Shown here piece after piece: positions 6,802-8,780 of a DNA stretch of 8,780 bases. Source of the DNA: Bacteroidales bacterium UBA3742 (GTDB lineage Bacteria > Bacteroidota > Bacteroidia > Bacteroidales > Paludibacteraceae); the NCBI GenBank assembly GCA_002371785.1, contig DFGU01000040.1, forward strand, positions 1 to 8,780, given 5' to 3'. Under the pieces are notes generated by a model. That model searched no databases, was not told the DNA's origin, and saw only the letters and a list, made by a program, of their open reading frames with translations. Position 1 is the first letter of the stretch. Every line of letters begins with the position of its first letter. Both the position numbers and the translations under genes were made by a program.

Positions 6802-8780
6802 AACTGCAAGTTGATACCCAGTACGGTAGTCATCGAACGCGGGTAGATGGAGTTGTCCACACCACCGAGACCTACCTCAGGATCGAGTCCGGAGTAACCG
6901 GTAACTACAAACGGGTTGGAAACGGTGCAGTATGCACGACCGGAGATCTTGCTCTTCTGGAACGAGTAACCGAGCGTAATATTATCGCAGCGGAGGAACG
7001 AAGCGTTCTCCAGGAAGCGATCGGTGATACTTGCGTCTGCGCTACCGATAATGGACTTACCCTCCTCATCATAGATGGTACGGTTGTAACCATCCACATA
7101 GTAGGTATTGAATACATCCACGGGCAGGTTGGTGTAATAGCCATTACGTGACAGCTGTCCGATAGGCACATTCTGCAGACGAGTAGAAATGACGTTGTTG
7201 AATACGTAGTTGCCGATGTTGGCACGGAACGACATACCGAGGTCGAAGTTGTAGAACTGGAACTTCATCTGGAGTCCCATCGTTACAGGAGCTACAGGGC
7301 TGTGTTTGAATACCTTATCCAGCTCGTCGATAGCGCCGTCCTTGTTCTGGTCGATGATGTACCAGTACTGCGTACCGTCTGCACGGTAGTTCTTGCGAGC
7401 CTCATAGAGATAGAACGTGTTGGTAGCATAACCTACGGCAAACTTGGTAATAGACTTACCGCCGAGACCTTCTCCACCCTTACCGTCACCATCAATCATC
7501 TGTGCTTCGCCGTTGAGGTTGGTGATCTTATTTTCGTTCCAAGTTACATTGTAACCGATGTCCCATTTGAACTTCTTGCCGTAGTCGAGAATGACTGCGT
7601 TGATAGCGAACTCAACACCTTGGTTCTGGAGCGAACCTACGTTGGAGGTCACACGCTTACGGAAGTTGGTACCCATCGGAGCAATCACGCTGTTCAGCAG
7701 GTCGGTCGTCTTACGGAAGTAGTAGTCCAACGAACCCGAAATACGGTTGTTCAGGAACGAGAAGTCGATACCTGCGTTGTAGGTGGTCGTTTTCTCCCAG
7801 GTCAGATTCGGGTTGAAGGCATTCGGACGATCCGAGATATAGAGGGTGTTACCATTGGCATCCACCACTTTATCTACGATATTTGCATCATTATCCTCCG
7901 TAGCATAGTTTCCGCCACCAACAGGATAATACGAGGTGTGACCGGTGGTCTGCGAGTAGGTCGGCATGTACGAGTAGTCGCCGATACCCTCCTGCTGACC
8001 GGTGATACCATAACCGAGACGGAGCTTCAGGTCATTGAGCCATGCAACGTCTTTCATAAAGGTCTCTTTGATCTTCCAACCGAGTGCTACGGACGGGAAT
8101 ACGCCCCAGCGGTGATCTTTCGAGAAGCGGCTGGATCCGTCACCACGGACGGTGGCGGTGATCATCAGCTGGTTCCATCCGATATAGTTAACACGGCCGA
8201 AGAAGGAAACGAGGTAGTTCTCGCCCTTACCGGTAGAGGTCGAAGCGTAGGCAGCTTGTCCAGCCTTGGTAGGATCGCCCACATAGGTCAGCGGATAAAG
8301 ACCGGCACCCTCGCTATAGTAGTCGTTGTAGAAGTGCTGCCACTCATAACCGGCCATGATGTCGAAGTGCTGATGTGCTTGCTCCCAATCATGTCCATAC
8401 TGTGCATAGCAGTTGAACTGGAGATTGTATTTCATTTTCTGCTCCATTGATTTCCAGCCGGTATAGTGGCTACCGGTACCTAACGGGCTATTATCTTCGG
8501 TTCTCTTGGAGAAGAAATAGTCTGCACCAAAGTTAGCATGGAGTACGAGGTCCTCGAAGCCATGCACCTTGTAGGTAGCATCCAGGTTGCCGACAAACTG
8601 TCCGGCGTTGGAGGTATTGGACTGGTGCTTGAGCTGTGCCAGCGGGTTGGACGAGGACTTGAGGCTGTACATCCAGTTGGGGTCATCGTACGGACCATTC
8701 ACGCTGGAAGACGTTCCGAGCGGCTGGAAGAAGCCGTCCCAGTGGGCATCCAACTCGTCTTTGGTCAGATAGTAGTCAAC
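6798..8780 (-). CDS. SusC/RagA family TonB-dependent outer-membrane transporter, 5' end cut by window
   Basis: Outer-membrane beta-barrel that imports oligosaccharides with energy from TonB, working with the SusD partner encoded next. The C-terminal 660 residues are visible. The reading frame stays open to the right edge (first visible residues VDYYLTKDEL), so the gene starts outside; the missing part should be the signal peptide, the carboxypeptidase-regulatory-like domain, the plug and the first strands. SusC landmarks seen: TATVRGDGSSRFSKDHRWGV region (about 8156-8097), the LKLRLGYGITGQ strand, NLTWEKTTTYNAGIDFSF, NQGVEFAINA, a calcium-loop-like DQNKDGAIDELD (7317-7352), FLRCDNITLGYSF, YSGLDPEVG, and the barrel-closing end INLQF with terminal Phe. 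No frameshift or internal stop was seen. The TTG at 8751-8753 is not a real start because homologous coding continues upstream of it. Specificity is unknown. Confidence 0.96.
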   Translation of the reverse strand, partial: VDYYLTKDELDAHWDGFFQPLGTSSSVNGPYDDPNWMYSLKSSSNPLAQLKHQSNTSNAGQFVGNLDATYKVHGFEDLVLHANFGADYFFSKRTEDNSPLGTGSHYTGWKSMEQKMKYNLQFNCYAQYGHDWEQAHQHFDIMAGYEWQHFYNDYYSEGAGLYPLTYVGDPTKAGQAAYASTSTGKGENYLVSFFGRVNYIGWNQLMITATVRGDGSSRFSKDHRWGVFPSVALGWKIKETFMKDVAWLNDLKLRLGYGITGQQEGIGDYSYMPTYSQTTGHTSYYPVGGGNYATEDNDANIVDKVVDANGNTLYISDRPNAFNPNLTWEKTTTYNAGIDFSFLNNRISGSLDYYFRKTTDLLNSVIAPMGTNFRKRVTSNVGSLQNQGVEFAINAVILDYGKKFKWDIGYNVTWNENKITNLNGEAQMIDGDGKGGEGLGGKSITKFAVGYATNTFYLYEARKNYRADGTQYWYIIDQNKDGAIDELDKVFKHSPVAPVTMGLQMKFQFYNFDLGMSFRANIGNYVFNNVISTRLQNVPIGQLSRNGYYTNLPVDVFNTYYVDGYNRTIYDEEGKSIIGSADASITDRFLENASFLRCDNITLGYSFQKSKISGRAYCTVSNPFVVTGYSGLDPEVGLGGVDNSIYPRSMTTVLGINLQF

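Noticed and set aside
7302..8450. A 382-codon open frame on the plus strand inside the susC-like gene
   Set aside because: Codon-aligned antisense shadow of an unmistakable SusC sequence; no family features in its translation.
8751..8753. TTG as a possible start codon of the susC-like gene
   Set aside because: The frame remains open to the window edge, and the visible protein begins mid-barrel, so the gene simply continues out of the window.

Overview
The window looks like part of a polysaccharide-utilisation locus (PUL) from a Bacteroidota genome, most likely order Bacteroidales. The evidence is a SusC/SusD pair, a lipoprotein glycoside hydrolase of family GH2 with a DUF4982-type C-terminal region, start codons preceded by A/T-rich sequence without a Shine-Dalgarno motif, and A/T-rich intergenic DNA between fairly G/C-rich genes. 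I cannot name the genus.

The layout is two convergent gene groups. On the plus strand (1-3434), an aldose 1-epimerase (galM) overlaps a GH2 beta-galactosidase-like lipoprotein by an ATGA stop/start. On the minus strand (8780 down to 3524) come a SusC-type TonB-dependent transporter cut by the right edge, a SusD-type glycan-binding lipoprotein, and a secreted protein in the usual SusE position that I do not recognise by name. The groups meet in an 89-bp gap (3435-3523) holding a strong intrinsic terminator hairpin and a separate 20-bp perfect palindrome.

A working model, inferred from family knowledge: SusD and probably the third protein hold a glycan at the cell surface, SusC imports oligosaccharides, the GH2 enzyme removes terminal beta-linked sugar (probably galactose) in the envelope, and GalM converts the released beta-anomer to the alpha-anomer for cytoplasmic metabolism. 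No regulator (HTCS, SusR-like, or ECF sigma/anti-sigma) is in view. The substrate cannot be fixed from this window, and the convergent groups need not share one.

The less ordinary features are these: a 26-bp perfect palindrome inside the GH2 signal-peptide codons; two different short-period (7-8 bp) repeat arrays filling the SusC-SusD and SusD-third-gene gaps; the third protein itself, with three related GxFxxW-type modules, a non-lipoprotein signal peptide and a short C-terminal sorting-like tail; and a strong avoidance of TTA/CTA/TCA codons in the minus-strand genes. No tRNA, rRNA, CRISPR or insertion sequence was seen.
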